Origin: Uranotaenia lowii
Taxonomy: Eukaryota; Arthropoda; Insecta; Diptera; Culicidae
Length of the DNA: 64,000 nucleotides
Assembly (NCBI RefSeq): GCF_029784155.1
Contig: NC_073693.1
Location: 317,314,351-317,378,350, forward strand
Direction of reading: 5' to 3'
In this document: piece by piece, positions 32,808 to 46,031 of the stretch
How the letters are laid out: the number at the start of each line of letters is the position of its first letter
How positions within the stretch are numbered: the first letter of the stretch is position 1
Notes under the pieces: model-generated
Databases searched by the model: none
Told to the model about the DNA's origin: nothing
The model's input: the letters and a program-made list of their open reading frames with translations, nothing else
Program-made: the position numbers and the translations under genes

Positions 32808-35800
32808 CAATTCGTCATACTGTTTTAAATGTTTTACGGCATCGAATCGAATATCGATTTTTAAAATTTTCTATGAGGATCGAAAACTTTAAAAAAACTA
32901 TCTCACGAAGAGAGAAACTATTGCATCATAATTAAATGATAATTTTATTATAGTATATTAAAATAAAAATTGAGTAAGTATTGTGGTACACAAATGTTGC
33001 ATCTAGGTAATCATGCTATTGCATGATGCTCTGTTTGACAGTTCTTATTTGTATCCATTACAATGAATTTTCTAAGGAAAAGGTAAAGTTTTAATTTAAA
33101 TAAGCTCAACATTCACTAATTTCTTCAAAATTTGTTGTGTCCTTATTTCTCTTTTCATATTCCAAAAACATTATAAAATTTGTAAAAAGGTGAGTTTTGA
33201 GATTTTTCTCATAAAAATATTTAAAAAAACAGACCCATATGCAAAATCAATACAAATATTGTAATAGAGTACGCGGATACATTATTCCTCATATGTTAAC
33301 ATTAGGAACACCCATATGATAACATTAGGAACAATAAGTGCCAAATTAGGACCATCGACACACTTTAAAAAACATGATATTTTTTGTAAATTAAAGCTTG
33401 AAGTAATTATTTCAAACCACAAGAGAATTCAGAAAAAAGTTTGGAACTTAGTTACCAAAAATTGTATATCTAAGAATTAAAGATTTGGCCCACTTATATC
33501 AAATCTTGAGGATTAAAAGGTTGACGTAATTCGGCACATTTTTGCATTTTTAGATTTTCAAAATACGAAACACAAAATTTTTGACGAACTTTCAAAAGTT
33601 GCTGATTCTTGGACTTTTTGTCAATTTGCAATTTCTCATATTTTCTTGCACTTAAAGTCAAATTTGCACTGGTTTTTGAGTATATTAACTCATGATTTCC
33701 GCAATAAATTTATACTCAACAGAAAGGCTATTTAAAAAATCTTTGCATAAGACTGTAACTACCGAGGAGCAATTCATCGAACAAATTGCTAGCCAACAAT
33801 TTGGGCTAGAAAACAAAATAAAATAAAAAACAAAACGGCATTCCAACATTATGGAGACATCTATGTAGAGATATAAATACGACAATCCATAATCCGGTCA
33901 ACGATTTTTCCACCATGGCTTCCACTTGATGCTGTTTAGGGGCAGTGATTGTACTGGCAATGATGGTAGGACGCATGTGGTTCTTGAATCGTTGCCAAAT
34001 GGGAATAAACGGGGAAAACTACGAGTTGCCAGGATTGCCTCTGACCTTGTTGCTGGTATCCTGCTTTGCCTCTTCTAGGATGTAGTTCACGAGGTTGTCT
34101 CCTTTCAGTTTGTGAGCTAGTGGAAAGGATTTTTTCTATCCATTCTCAAAAGACTGAACGAGAATAATATACACGCTCACAATGTGTAATTAGTTTGGCA
34201 CCGAGCTTCAAAAAGGTTGTAATGAATGGAGACGTTTCATAGTTCTGTTGCTTTGAATTAGCTTTAGTTTCGTTGACTTCTTTCAAGTTTATGATAAGGC
34301 TTTATGTCATAATCTTGTTGGGATTATTTCGAACTAAAAACAATACTAGTTAAAAAGTGTTGCGTCATCAATCAAATGAATCGCCCGTCGAAAATGTAAA
34401 TATGTACGTTACCTTGCCACCCTACCCTGACGTCATGGTTGCCGTGTGTGGTGACAAGCTAAAATCCCATTCGGGAGCAGACAATCAACCGACAACGACG
34501 ACTGCATTAAAATTTCATTGACCTTCCGGTCGCACAGCGTGGCTTCTTTCTGGTTTGGAGCTTCCTCCTCAAGCTAGAAATTCAGTCAGGAAACCTGCAG
34601 CGTTTTTCGTGACCTCATCATGATGGCCTTTTCAGTCAAAAAAAGGCGAAGCAGAAAAGCCAGGATGCCAATGTCTTCGTCAGCTGTCGGTACCGTTGTT
34701 TTGCAATATTTGGTCAGAACTGGTTCATTTGTTCAATTCATTAAAAAAAAATATAAAGAATATTCCAAATTTGGTTAAAGCTTAAATTCAATTTCAAACC
34801 TCAAATTTTCTGCCAGTAGCAGCTTATTTTTACAAATATCCAAAAACTGATCCCCTACGTTAGTTCCAAACCTAAAATTATGGTAGCCCAGAAAACCACC
34901 GGCAAAATCCTCCTGGCTTTGCAATGGAAGGTCCTTTGAGCGTTGACGACGACGACGACCAGAACGCGCTTAAGCGGAACATTTTCGTATTTGTGAAGAG
35001 GCGTTGGCAACTGGCGTTTTGGTGGAACAAAACCGTCGTCAAACCGACCGCCATCACTTTTAACAAGGCATAAATAGCTACTACACCGCAACGCGCTTTC
35101 TGATAGGGTTGCCGAACAATAGTTTTCGACAAAATTTAAACTTTAATAAATAAGAAAAGCGGTGATCCAAAAACAAAATATAGAATGGTTGAAGTAAAAA
35201 TATATCATTCACATCAAATAATGAACATTAAAAAAAGCACACCAAATAGATAAGTTCAAATGTATAGAAGAGCTTTAGTTCACAGCTAAGGTATCAGGTA
35301 TTTTAAATTTATTTTTACCTGATTGCTGTCAGACATGCAGATTACCTAAGTGCACATTACCCGGGTGTATATTTCCAGCTTTTTGGTGTGGGGGAGTGTG
35401 ACGAGCCATAAAAAAAAAAACAAATAAATAAACCAGTACGATAATCGCATAGTCTAAGATAAATGTAAGACAAAAAGACAGTCAACAAACATCGCCAATT
35501 TAGTTGGCCAAAATAGTCGAAGAAATAAAGAGAGTCAATAAAAAAAAAGTAAAGAAAGAAAGATATGAAAAGTCAAGTGAACCAAGAGTACTAACAAATT
35601 TGAAAAGAGCAATGAACTTTGAGAAAAGCAATATAACATCGATTTACTGAATGCATAATGAGAAATGAGAAACTTAAAACAATCAAAAAGTAAAAATAGA
35701 TAAAAACCGGTGACATTGTGAAAATAAATCAAATTCAGTTAGTACATTAAAGAGTCAAACGAGTAAACCATATCAAGTTAGTTCACATCAAAAACACAAA

Positions 35801-36167
35801 TAAACGCAGTAACAGAGAGTGAAAAACAATCCTCAAAAATCAATATAATACCTAATAGAATCAATATTAAGAACGTTAAATTTGATGAGAAGAACAAAAA
35901 AAGTTTAAAAAACCCCTAAAAAAAACAAAAAAAGGTGAAAATTTAACAAATCAAAAAATTAAACAAGAAAGGAAAGATCATTGAATCGTCAGAGCCAGAA
36001 AAAGCAATAGAGTCAAAAATTTATAAACCAGAAACAATATGGTGACAATGTCAAAATAATTAAAAAGTGTTTTTTCGCTTTTGACAATTTTTGATATTTG
36101 AAATGAAAAGTCAAAAGAAACAAAAAGATGGAAGACTGCGTAAAAAAGGCACAAAGGGCTTCAAAGA
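32808..36167. other. Unannotated DNA with one higher-GC island (34400-35110)
   Basis: 32808-34390 is AT-rich. The island has a short CGACGACGACGACC run near 34947 and overlapping short minus frames without motifs. From about 35400 to 36180 the plus strand is strongly A- and purine-biased, with AAAAGTCAA-like words; it may be a decayed tandem repeat. Confidence 0.4.
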
Positions 36168-36340
36168 GCTCAGTTGTCCAGATTGCCCGGATTTCATTGA
36201 AAAATGTCCTGATTTTGATCGAACTTTTTCACTTCATTTGGCAATTGGAATAAATATAAAAACAAATTGTAATGTTAATTTTTTTTCATTAATACCTACA
36301 AAACGAAATTATTTGAGCAAATTTTATAAAGCCAAAAACA
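36168..36340 (-). mobile_element. hAT-type MITE (CCGGGC family), copy E fragment
   Basis: TTGTCCAGATTGCCCGGATTTC followed by the ACTTCATTTGGCAATTGG segment matches the right end of the family in reverse orientation. The far end is not found. Confidence 0.6.
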
Positions 36341-38106
36341 CGCCACATTTTTTGTTATCAAGCTCATTGACAGATGAGCTTGATATTTTTTTTTTTGTTT
36401 TAGTTTTGAGTCTTGATTTGAACGAAATATAATTAATTTAAATATTGCAATTGGATGTTTTTTTCCAGAATTCAAATCGAAGTTGTGAAAAGCTGAATTC
36501 GAAACCGGTTTCAATTTTGTAATTTAAATCGAAAAGACCTTAATTTTTATTTAAATTCAACCTTAGATTCGAAAGTTAGAGTGTACTCTTCAATTTTTTT
36601 ACTTTGATATTCATTTTTTTCAATGACAATTTTGTCTCAAAACTTCGGTAAGTTTATATGTAGAATATGTTTTAATCCTCTTTTTAAGCTTTAATAAGTT
36701 TGAAAATAATTCTTCAACTTCAGGGGAGAATGAGGATACTTGATTCCTCAGCTGTATCTCGGAACTGTATTGTCTTTCATTGATCAAACGATTAAGAAAA
36801 ATTTTACAAATAGTATAAAACAACACACCTTTTATCTGAAAAAAAAACTGATTAATTATTACTTGAGTTGTTGAGCTTTGTTTGAAAAAATTTAACAAAA
36901 TGTGACTGGAAGATCTTTGTTTTCACTTTAAAATGTTTCCCACACGAAAAAATTACGATATAAATATTTATTTCAATATGTCAATCTTTTGGTATAACAT
37001 TAAATCCTCAATGCCATATTTCCAAGGAAATAGTAAACTTCTTACTCTCCAAAAGTTAAAATAAAAGTTAAAATAAAGGTTTTCCAAAATGTATGTTATG
37101 GGTTCACTTGATCTCTTGAGTCCAAAGAATATATTTTTTCTTCTGATTGGATGTTGATCATTGCTATGCACGAAATTATTAATTTTAATCCAATAACTAA
37201 TATAAATCCAACAATTTTCTGATAAAAAGGACTCAAAAAAGTGTATTATCTTAAAATTAAAAAGACACATTAAAGTATGCAATCATTATAGGATAGTAGA
37301 CAAACTTTTGAAATTCTTTTTGTCTGACAGGAAATAAAAACTAATATGACCAAAAAGTCTATGGAAATTTAATGTTTATATTGTCCATAACTTTTGCCAA
37401 AGCTTAGGGCACCGTGATTTTTTTATCGATCCAAATTTTACAGCATATGAATTTGAAATTACACGCTGTCGGAAAATGCTAAAGTCGGCGACCTGCAAAA
37501 TTTAAAAAAAAGATATGATGAAAACAAGAAAAAGGGATCAAGCATTCCCATTCTCCTCTAATCCTGTTTTTTCGCTTAAATTAATTTTAATGTCAATTAT
37601 TCAATTCCTTACATGAATTTGAAATCCAGCTTTCTGAAAGGGTTTTAATTGATTGAAGGTTTGTGATTATTGATTTCATTTGAATAATATCTTTCCGTCT
37701 CATGATTATTTTCAAAATGTTCAATTTGTAGTTTACGTGGTATACGTCTATGGGCCATATCACACCTTGAGGTGATAGATTTTAACTCAAAGAAGTACCT
37801 ACACTGTAGCCTTACCATTTTATGATGTTATTTAAATCGATTCCGAAAAGAAATTAAAACTGGCTTGAATACTGAGATTTTCGGAACAAGCACTCTAAAT
37901 TCAATTTTGTATTGCCCCTGACCGATTTTTTTTCTGGATTTTGATTCATCGATTTCAAATTAACTCTCCCTTCTGAACTTGTATTATTTTTCTTAAATAT
38001 GTTGAACACATTTATGTTGGGTGTAGCCTGTTTGAAATAGTTTTTCAACAGTTTTAAAATTCGTAAGGAAGCACCTAAAATCATTCAGGGGCCTTTTACT
38101 CTATAA
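36341..38106. other. AT-rich unannotated stretch
   Basis: No supported feature. Confidence 0.4.
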
Positions 38107-38554
38107 CAAGGTTGCCAGAAAATTTTCAGCACGTAAGCGGTCTGGACAAATCTGGGCTATTTTCTCTGAAATCCTGGCAAAACACAGGCGTATAATTTCA
38201 GAATATAGTTCAAAAATCCGGGAATTATCCAGGCAAAATTGGTCAAAACTCAGAAATTACTCAAAACAAATTAAGAAAAAAAAACTGGAAAACATTTTTT
38301 TTGTCTGCGGTATTTTATGCATTCAAAAAACTTTTCAATTTTTTCTTAAATTGGTCAAAAAATTTTGTTGTGGACGCATAAATAAAAAAATGTTGCAACA
38401 CAATTTATTGTGTTGTTGTTTGATTAGGCAAAAAAAGTGAACAAATCTGGGCTTGTTTCAAAAACATCCGGGCAACCTTGTCAGACCGGACTTTTGTCAT
38501 ATTTTGTATGAAATATACGGGCAAACCCACCTAAAACCAGTTTATCTGGCAACC
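38107..38554 (+). mobile_element. hAT-type MITE (CCGGGC family), copy F
   Basis: Both termini are present (AAGGTTGCCAGAA and TCTGGCAACCCTT), with the CAGCACGTAAGCGGTCTGG module and an AT-rich centre. The target duplication is not clear, suggesting age or flank changes. Confidence 0.8.
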
Positions 38555-39974
38555 CTTCTTTAATATATGTAAGCTGTTTTTAAAAACATTGCAAAACTTA
38601 AACAGAATTTTTGAGGGCTGAATTAACAGTAAGTTTATTAAACCTAGAAAAATGTGGTCATATGATTTCATATTTTAGAACATCAGCTATTCAGAATCCA
38701 ATATTAACAAAAAATTGAGAAGAAAGTGAGGACAAACATTTTTATTTTGATATTGAAACGTATCAGCGGCGTTGATATATTTTTTCAAACTTTCATAAAG
38801 AAATCGCTCGCTCGAAAAAAAACTAAGCGCACTTTGAATTGTCTTTTGTTTTTCAAGATAATGTAGGTTGATAAATCATTCAAAATACGGACTACTACAT
38901 TTAAAATGAAGGTTAGAGCTTTTACGGTGGCGGGATTTTTTTTCTAATTTGAATATATTACATTCAAAACTTTCTCTCATTTTAATTAAATATAAAAGTC
39001 TTGCACAATTTTAAGGTTTTTTGCACTAACTTAAAACTCTAAATATGTGTAAGAAAGTGAAATTCATGGATAAATTCATGTTTACTTAAATGCACTAGAA
39101 GACTTTATAATACAAATTGTGGAAAAACGCCGGGTTTAGTTGAAATTATAAACATTGATGAAAGCGAAGGAAAACTTTGAGAAATATTAGAAGTTTAATA
39201 CTATCTCAAGCTTTACTGGAAATAGAAATGAATTAAATATTATTAAATGAAAATGAGTAGATAAGTATGAATACTAATAATTCAAAATTAATTATATCTA
39301 TTTTATCATAAGTTGCGTTGATTTTTACACTCGATATCTTTTTTTTCCGGAAATCAATTTGAAAAAAAAAAAGAAAAATGTTTTTGGTTGCTTAAATTAT
39401 GCTTATCGACAAAATTAAATAATTGATTTTTTTTTAATTTCATTGAATTCGTTGAGTAAGGTACTTATATTTAAAAATTAAACTCTATTTAAGTTAACAT
39501 CCTGATAACTTTTATTATTTTCCTGACGACAAGATGTAATTTATTTTCATCATTGAAAAATTCTAATAGTAGATTCGAGAATTTCATTGAGTCATTCTCT
39601 TAACATTATGATATTTATGTTTTTTTTATCTTATCTTTTTCCAGATTTTACAACAAAGATTCAACAAATTGGAATGTTCAAATCTATTGAATCTTTTCAA
39701 ATCAGTTTCATGGTTTTTTTTTAAGTTTTGAGAAACTCTTTCTTTATTTTCGAAACTTGTTTGACATTGACAATTTTCATTGAAAAGGCTTGAAATTTGG
39801 TCGAAAGATGCAAAAATGTTTGATCCAGTACCATGCCAAGTTTCGTCAAAATCAGTTGACGTGATCAAAAATGGTGCCAGATATAAAACGACGTTCATTA
39901 TCGTCCAGCAGCCGATTTCATTCTTTTTTGGACGGATGTTTGTATGGAAAAATCGTAATCAATGTGACTAAAAT
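38555..39974. other. AT-rich unannotated stretch
   Basis: No supported feature. Confidence 0.4.
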
Positions 39975-40213
39975 GCCGCAGCCCGTGGCGTAGAGGATAG
40001 CCTTCAAGTCTTCTAAGCTAACGGGTATGAGATCAAATCCCGGTCACGGCATACATAGTACACTTTCTGTGGGTTGGTGGTTTAAGTATTTGTAAGATGC
40101 TAGCCATCATATCCTCGAAAGATGTACGCTTAGAGTTAAGAAAAAGGAATCTCTTCGAGGAAACATCAAGTTTCATTGAAATCCGGTGTGTGTTTGTGTT
40201 CGAAAAAAAAAAA
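39975..40213 (+). mobile_element. tRNA-derived SINE, family B
   Basis: Starts GCCGCAGCCCGTGGCG, with an A-box-like TGGCGTAGAGGA (39986-39997) and a B-box-like GATCAAATCCC (about 40031-40041). The head closes as ...CGGTCACGGC, a near tRNA-like fold. About 170 bp of unrelated body follow, then a 12-nt A run (40202-40213). It is distinct from family A. No clear target duplication was found. It is not a functional tRNA gene because the acceptor stem pairing is incomplete. Confidence 0.8.
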
Positions 40214-40835
40214 ATGAATGATTGAAAATCACTCAATACCAACTTGTTTACGATGGTTATTGAAAATATCTGAATATTCGATTTTGATTATCATATCTAT
40301 TATGATTTCATGTTAGTTGAGTAAGCTGATGAGAACTGTATTCATTTTTTTAAAATAGAATTTTTATTTTCAAATTTTCAGCAAGATATGAAATTGAAGT
40401 AAACATTGGGATTGTATATTTTAAATCTTGCAACTCCTGATTTTGCTTTAACAGTAACTTTGATTCTTGGTTTTGTATTTAAGTTTAATTTGTTATTTGT
40501 TTCTCAAATTTTCATTTGAAAACTTATTTTTCTTAAACATTGAATTGTTGTTCTAAACAATATTTAATTTTTTGTTTCAAATATCAGTGCTCAAACTTGT
40601 TTAATTTTACATGTTAATTTAGTGTTTTCATGTTTCGATAAGTTGAATCATTGTTTAAAGATACCTTCTTTGCGAACATAATGGTTATTTTAAGGAAATA
40701 TACAGAACTCCCCAGCAAAAATATCGTATTAGAAATCACAGTTCAAGTCGATAAAACGTTACTGCAAATCGAAATTCCTACAAATAGGTTAAAGATCGTA
40801 AAAATGGCTACTTGAAGTTGGATTGAATCGGACAT
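40214..40835. other. AT-rich unannotated stretch
   Basis: No supported feature. Confidence 0.4.
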
Positions 40836-40839
40836 AAAA

Positions 40840-41105
40840 ACAAGTCCTTCATGTTTGTAGATTCTGATGACGATTTTGCTCAATTTTTCGCGCGAGTCTT
40901 ATTGTTCTCTCTGCAACCAGCAGGGCAACCAAGTTGCAAGTAATCAGATGGTGCATTTGAAAGAATTGTTCAATGAAAGAAGCTGCAAATATTGTCACTG
41001 GCAACGGTTTGCATAGTTTGAGGGCAAAAACTAGCGCTTCCTTGCATTTTTCAGTATGTCGAATAAGGTGTCGAATATCATCCAATTTTATAGTTCTTAT
41101 CGCTT
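40840..41105 (-). pseudogene. Coding-like remnant, paralogue 1 (unknown family)
   Basis: A minus-strand frame of 78 codons (41085-40849) without disruption reads DDIRHLIRHTEKCKEALVFA, then LCKPLPVTIFAASFIEQFF, then a hydrophobic LITCNLVALLVAERT. A second segment at 43128-43420 has recognisable similarity at the protein level (CK-AL-FAL--C--LP--IF--S---Q-F) but is frameshifted. Conservation that follows codons suggests descent from a real exon. The amphipathic and hydrophobic pattern could suit a multi-pass membrane protein such as an insect chemoreceptor, but I cannot assign it. No splice-bounded gene is visible. Confidence 0.45.
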
Positions 41106-43127
41106 TAGCCAGATGTCAAAATATGGTTGTGTATCATCATTTTTTTTTTAAATATCTGGAATGGTAAATGGACAAAAATTGATCCCTAGAGGCTCAACGA
41201 TGGCTTAATCCGACTCTGGCATTATCCTTATTTTTTTTTTCACAATTGTGTTAACAGATTATCACCGCTGATTTTTATGATTTCCACAATTGTAAAAAGC
41301 GTTCTTGAAGATTATTGGAATTTTTGAAGAAGTTTAAAGTTTTATTTCATAGCTTTTTTTAAATGTTTGTCTGAATGTGCTAACATTTTTCCATTTTATT
41401 CATTTCTCATTCCAGGTACTCAACGACTTCAAAAATGGTTACATTGAAAATTGAATAGTTGTTTAAATGTGGTATGTGTAATGTATTCTCCAATTGTTGA
41501 TTCCCATGAAAATATCATATGTTAGATAGATCAAGTTTTACTAATATGAAATTTCAAAATGTGTCAATACAAATTTAAGACAAACTTTTTAAAATTTTTA
41601 TACATTCATTAATTTTATATATTTTTTATAAATGTTTATTTAAATTGTTTTTTTTTTTAATGCTGGTGATCCTAACAATGATGGAGCTTTTTTGTCGAAT
41701 TTTACTCTAGGTGGGGCTTCATTTGGGGCCCTGCATCGATCTCGAGAAACGTAGATTGAATAGAGATATACGATTTTAGAACGGGCCAAAGTGCCTCTAG
41801 CTCTAACCGTCCTACCAACAACGCACTGCTCCACTTACTTTTGGCAAAAATACTGCAAGCCTACAGTGAAATACAATACTATAGGAGTAAAAAGAGAAAA
41901 AAAAAACACCAAAAACGTTATCGTCGGCAGCCCCAAAATCACTTGCATAATTAATGAATAAAACATTTCACTTGGGCCATTGCAATGTGTCTGAATGACG
42001 CGAGCTTTCAACGAGGACCAGGACCAAGACCATGTGACTCGGGAAAATTGTAGGGTACACAGCTCAGGACTACAAAAATACCCTCACAAACTTACACGTA
42101 GACAACCGTAAAGTCCTTAGCATGAAGCCAGATATTGAATTCCGTGGCACACCATCAAAACCCTCCGGGGTCTGAATAATTTCGTGAGACCCTCCCCCCC
42201 ACTTTCCCACCTCATTCACGGCCCACTCACCTATAGATAATGTGGTCGACCGACCGAATGAATAATTGGGCGCTTTTGATTCATTTAGTCAGCATTTTGA
42301 GCCGAAAGTTAATACCTACACGTACGAATCTTCGTCGTCGTCGCCGTCCGGAAGAAGGGAATTTCGGCATGAAAATTTAATTCAATTGTTGAAAATTTAA
42401 GCTAACATTTCTTATCCATTTCGGTCGTCCGTTTCTAAGCTGCCTCTATGGGTGTGTGTTTGTGTTATTCAATTATGATCATCACCCACATCGCCATCAT
42501 TATCATCAGCCTGTATGATTGAATAAGCTTCTTGGCAGCAGGGATAAGCTGATCCAATTCGTCCTCGTCCTGTTACCCACAGTGGATTTTAAGAAATATG
42601 CGGAATGTAGGTAGATTTTTTTGCCAGTTGACATACATAAATGGAGCGGAAAAACGGGACACTTCTTTAAATAAGAATTACAATTTGATTAGGTAGATAG
42701 GATTTAACTCAAGAACTAATATAAATAGAGAAAAATTTGTTTAAGAAGCATTTTGTAAGTAAAATAAAAAGTTCTCACCTACCTAATTTTTGTTTTGAAA
42801 ATTTCAAACAAAAGCATTGGACAAAAATATCTGGTCTTCAAAGCCCAGGAAACACGAAATCATATAAGAAATGATAACTTAAGTCGTTTACAATGGTCTT
42901 GTGATTCGCAATTCCAACAACATAGTGAAGATTCTTAACCCTTCATTTCATGATTTTTTATTTTTCCTTAAAAATTATTTTTTACAGTTGGAAATGAAGA
43001 GTACATCAAGAAAAAAAATTAAAATAAAATACGATTTTTCACTTTTTCCATACATTAATTGTTGCATATTTGTTACTTTATGAAACGAAGGGTTAAAATA
43101 TCGTCTGAAGTTAGTTTAAATCAGATA
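41106..43127. other. Unannotated DNA with a higher-GC island (about 41680-42600)
   Basis: The island contains a short CGTCGTCGTCGCC run near 42333 and a 64-codon minus frame (41834-41640) without recognisable motifs. No gene assigned. Confidence 0.4.
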
Positions 43128-43420
43128 TGATGGAAAGTCCGCAATGTTTGTAAATTATGAAATGATTTTGGTCTCGCGCGGGCTTCAAGTGAGAAATTAA
43201 CGTCATGTTCTCTTTGCAACCAGCAGGGCACCCAGATGGCTAAAAATCAGATGGAAATTGAGAAATATTGAACAACGAGAGAACTGGAAAATATTATCGC
43301 TGGCAAGGATTCGCAGGCTATGAGAGCAAAATCTAAAGCTCTCTTGCATTCTTTCGATAGGTACGAATAAGTTGTCGGATAACGTCCAATTGGTGTGGTT
43401 TTCATCAGTTATGAAAAAAA
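43128..43420 (-). pseudogene. Coding-like remnant, paralogue 2 (frameshifted)
   Basis: The same orientation and order as paralogue 1: DVIRQLIRTYRK, then, after a one-base frame change near 43360, ECKRALDFALIACESLPAII and FSSSLVVQYFSI. A stop follows and the frame shifts again. Nucleotide similarity also covers the ACCAGCAGGGC segment (43217) and the CTACAAACAT-like end. The two copies lie 2.3 kb apart in direct orientation, as from a tandem gene duplication or two insertions of one repeat. Confidence 0.45.
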
Positions 43421-45172
43421 AAATTATGTATAAACATATATTGCCTCCACTTTGGTAGGAAAATGCTGTTTTTTCAATTTTCATACGATTTTTCTATAAT
43501 GTATATGGAACGTATGTATATCAAAACAGCATAAGAATATAGCTACAACAATATTTCCTGGGAGGCCGTTTTGGATTGTTTTCAAAGTTTTATTAGTGAC
43601 ACTTCACCATCCTTATGGAATTCGTTTCGGGTTTTTTTGGAAAGTATTCTAAGTTTAGTACCAAAACTATCATTTTTGGTAATTTGTTGAAAATTTTGAT
43701 CCATTGTTCAGTCAAACTGTTGAGGCAGGGAGTTTCACCACTATTTAACCACCATTTGTTTTTAAAATATTATCAAAATTTTGTTTTTAAACAACCTTAT
43801 TTTTTTTGTTTTGGTGCAATGTGGATTGTATGCAAGCTTCTGTTTGATTGGATCCATTTTTTTTAATTGGGATAATTTGGTAAGGTTGAAAAATTTGCAA
43901 AGCTTCTTTTTAAATATCGAAAAATGGTCTTTGTCCTTAAATTAAGTTTATTTTTCTAAAATAAAATGATTTCTAAAAAAAACATTGGATGAAGCATTGA
44001 ATCATGTTTGCTTAGTAAATCTTTTAGTGATTCAACTGAACAAGTTTCTTTTAGCAGAAAATTATTTCCGATTTTGTTTTTTCCAATATCCGGAATTTAA
44101 ACTCGACTCGAAAACTGTATTTAAATCACTGATGAATATTTATAAATTTAGTGTATATCTCCAATTTTCAAATCCACTATTTGTTCATAGCAATCCGAAT
44201 TGTAAATAGCTTTCCTGGATTCGACTTTTTAATTATTTGCTTGGCTGTTTATACATTTATTTTTATCATGTCGCTTGAACAAAAATTTAGTTGATAAAAA
44301 TTAATATATTTGAAACAACTATCTGAGAAGTTTTTAAAATAGACAATTTTGTATGTTGTGTTTTGGATGGAATTTTCTACACATTTTCAAATTTAATTTT
44401 TTTAAGAAGGAAAATTGCGAATTATATCTCAAATAAAATTGATTAACAACAACTATCATTCCCGAACAGTTCATTAAATATTTTGCTATTTATGTGATGT
44501 TTTTAGAGTTTGAAGATATAAGTTGTAAATTTAAAAAAAAGCTGAACTCATGACCAATCCCCATATTACCTCAATTTTTAATACTATATAAATGTTTTAT
44601 TTTTCAGTTTATATTCAATTTATCAAAAACCTTCACTAAGCGTTTCTCGATGGCTTATTTCTGGACCAATAAAATGAAAAAAGAAGTATGAAAATATAGC
44701 TCTGAGTTAATTTTTAAAATTTTTTTACAAAATGATGGAAAAAATATAATCTATTATTATCAGAATTAACTTGAATATTAAATTTTATTATCTTCCAATC
44801 CCCGTTCGTTTTTGGCATCATTTTTTCAACATTCAATTTTGACAACAACTGATTTTTAGAATTAACATTACATTATTGTTTTCGTTATAACAAGACAGAT
44901 TCAATTTATACAAACATCAGAAATAGGTTGGTGATAAAATACAACAACAAACCCACAAATCTACAAAATCATCATCAGGTTCTTAAAAAATAACAAAAAG
45001 TAAGAATTTCATAAAATCAAAAAATTATCAAACAAAAGGCTGAAAATGGCAAAAAATATTTAAAATTATTGAAGATTTCGTCAGGATCTCCCCTCATGGC
45101 TTCAGTGAACAAAAAAATGTCTTAGTTTATATAAAAACACACTTGTTCTCAAATCAAAACCAAAATATAGAC
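43421..45172. other. AT-rich unannotated stretch
   Basis: No supported feature. Confidence 0.4.
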
Positions 45173-45400
45173 TAAGGTTGTCAAAATTTTTTCAGCACAT
45201 ATCCGGGATGGTCTATTTTATCTAAAAACTTGGCAAAAACCGGGCATTTCATTTGAACATTGTCGACCAAAAATACCCGCAAATTTGGCCAAAACTCAGG
45301 AAATATCCATCACAAATCGAGAAAATATCTTGATAAAAAAAATTGTTTCTTCATCTCATCAGCAGTTTTGAAATCGGTGGGGGAACTTCGGGTTTTGGGG
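45173..45400 (+). mobile_element. hAT-type MITE (CCGGGC family), copy G1, 5' part
   Basis: TAAGGTTGTCAAAATTTTTTCAGCACATATCCGGG-type left end (45173-45207) continuing into the family interior. The right end is absent. Confidence 0.65.
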
Positions 45401-45635
45401 GTTGAAAGTACAAAACTGCCAAGTGAAATGTTCGTCTCTTAACATCAAATTTCAAATTTTCTATCGAACTTTGTTGAACGACTAAATTGATTCGAGAGTA
45501 ACAGTTTCCATTCAGAACTAAAGCCAAAACCCCGAAAACTTATTCCAGCTCCAAAATTCTAGGACACTTTTACACTCAATTTTTCACTTGTTGATTTAAG
45601 TTTAGTCCCGGATATCGAATTTCAATAACATAAGA

Positions 45636-45770
45636 CTAAGCTTACCGAATTGCCCAGATGATGCCTGATTTCGTTTACTTTATTTGCTTATCAAACAACA
45701 ATTTGATTTCATTCATTAGAATGCGTCTCAACTTTTTGAGCAAATTTAATCAAAATTTCATGAACGATTT
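45636..45770 (-). mobile_element. hAT-type MITE (CCGGGC family), copy G2, reverse fragment
   Basis: TAAGCTTACCGAATTGCCCAG corresponds to the family's right end in reverse (compare copy C left end), followed by the TTTACTTTATTTGCTTATCAAAC segment. Truncated before the opposite end. Confidence 0.55.
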
Positions 45771-45789
45771 TTTGGAAACTTTAAACATG

Positions 45790-46031
45790 CCCCCTTATTC
45801 TGCGCCGCGCGTGAGGTGACGATAGTCGAGTCGAGTCGGAGTGTCGTGAGTCTTGTCACCTTATTCCCGAAGCCGATGTGACAGAGGTTCATGCCCAGCT
45901 GACTACTAGATTAGGATAAGTACTCGAAAAGTTCATTCTAAAAGACGTTTCTCACCGAAAGCGACTACTGGAATCGGGTGACTAGGGTGATTCGACTATC
46001 GTCACCTCACGCGCGGCGCAGAATAAGGGGG
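45790..46031. mobile_element. 242-bp MITE with perfect 40-bp terminal inverted repeats
   Basis: 45790-45829 and 45992-46031 are perfect inverted repeats of 40 nt, beginning CCCCCTTATTCTGCGCCGCG. A 3-bp direct repeat ATG flanks the element. The interior (about 160 bp) is non-coding and GC-richer than its surroundings. Unmutated ends indicate a recent insertion. A 3-bp duplication would fit PIF/Harbinger or CACTA-type movers, but the terminal bases are not diagnostic. Confidence 0.93.

Noticed and set aside
41640..41834. 64-codon minus-strand frame in a GC-richer patch
   Set aside because: No motif, no start context or paralogue; not enough to call a gene.
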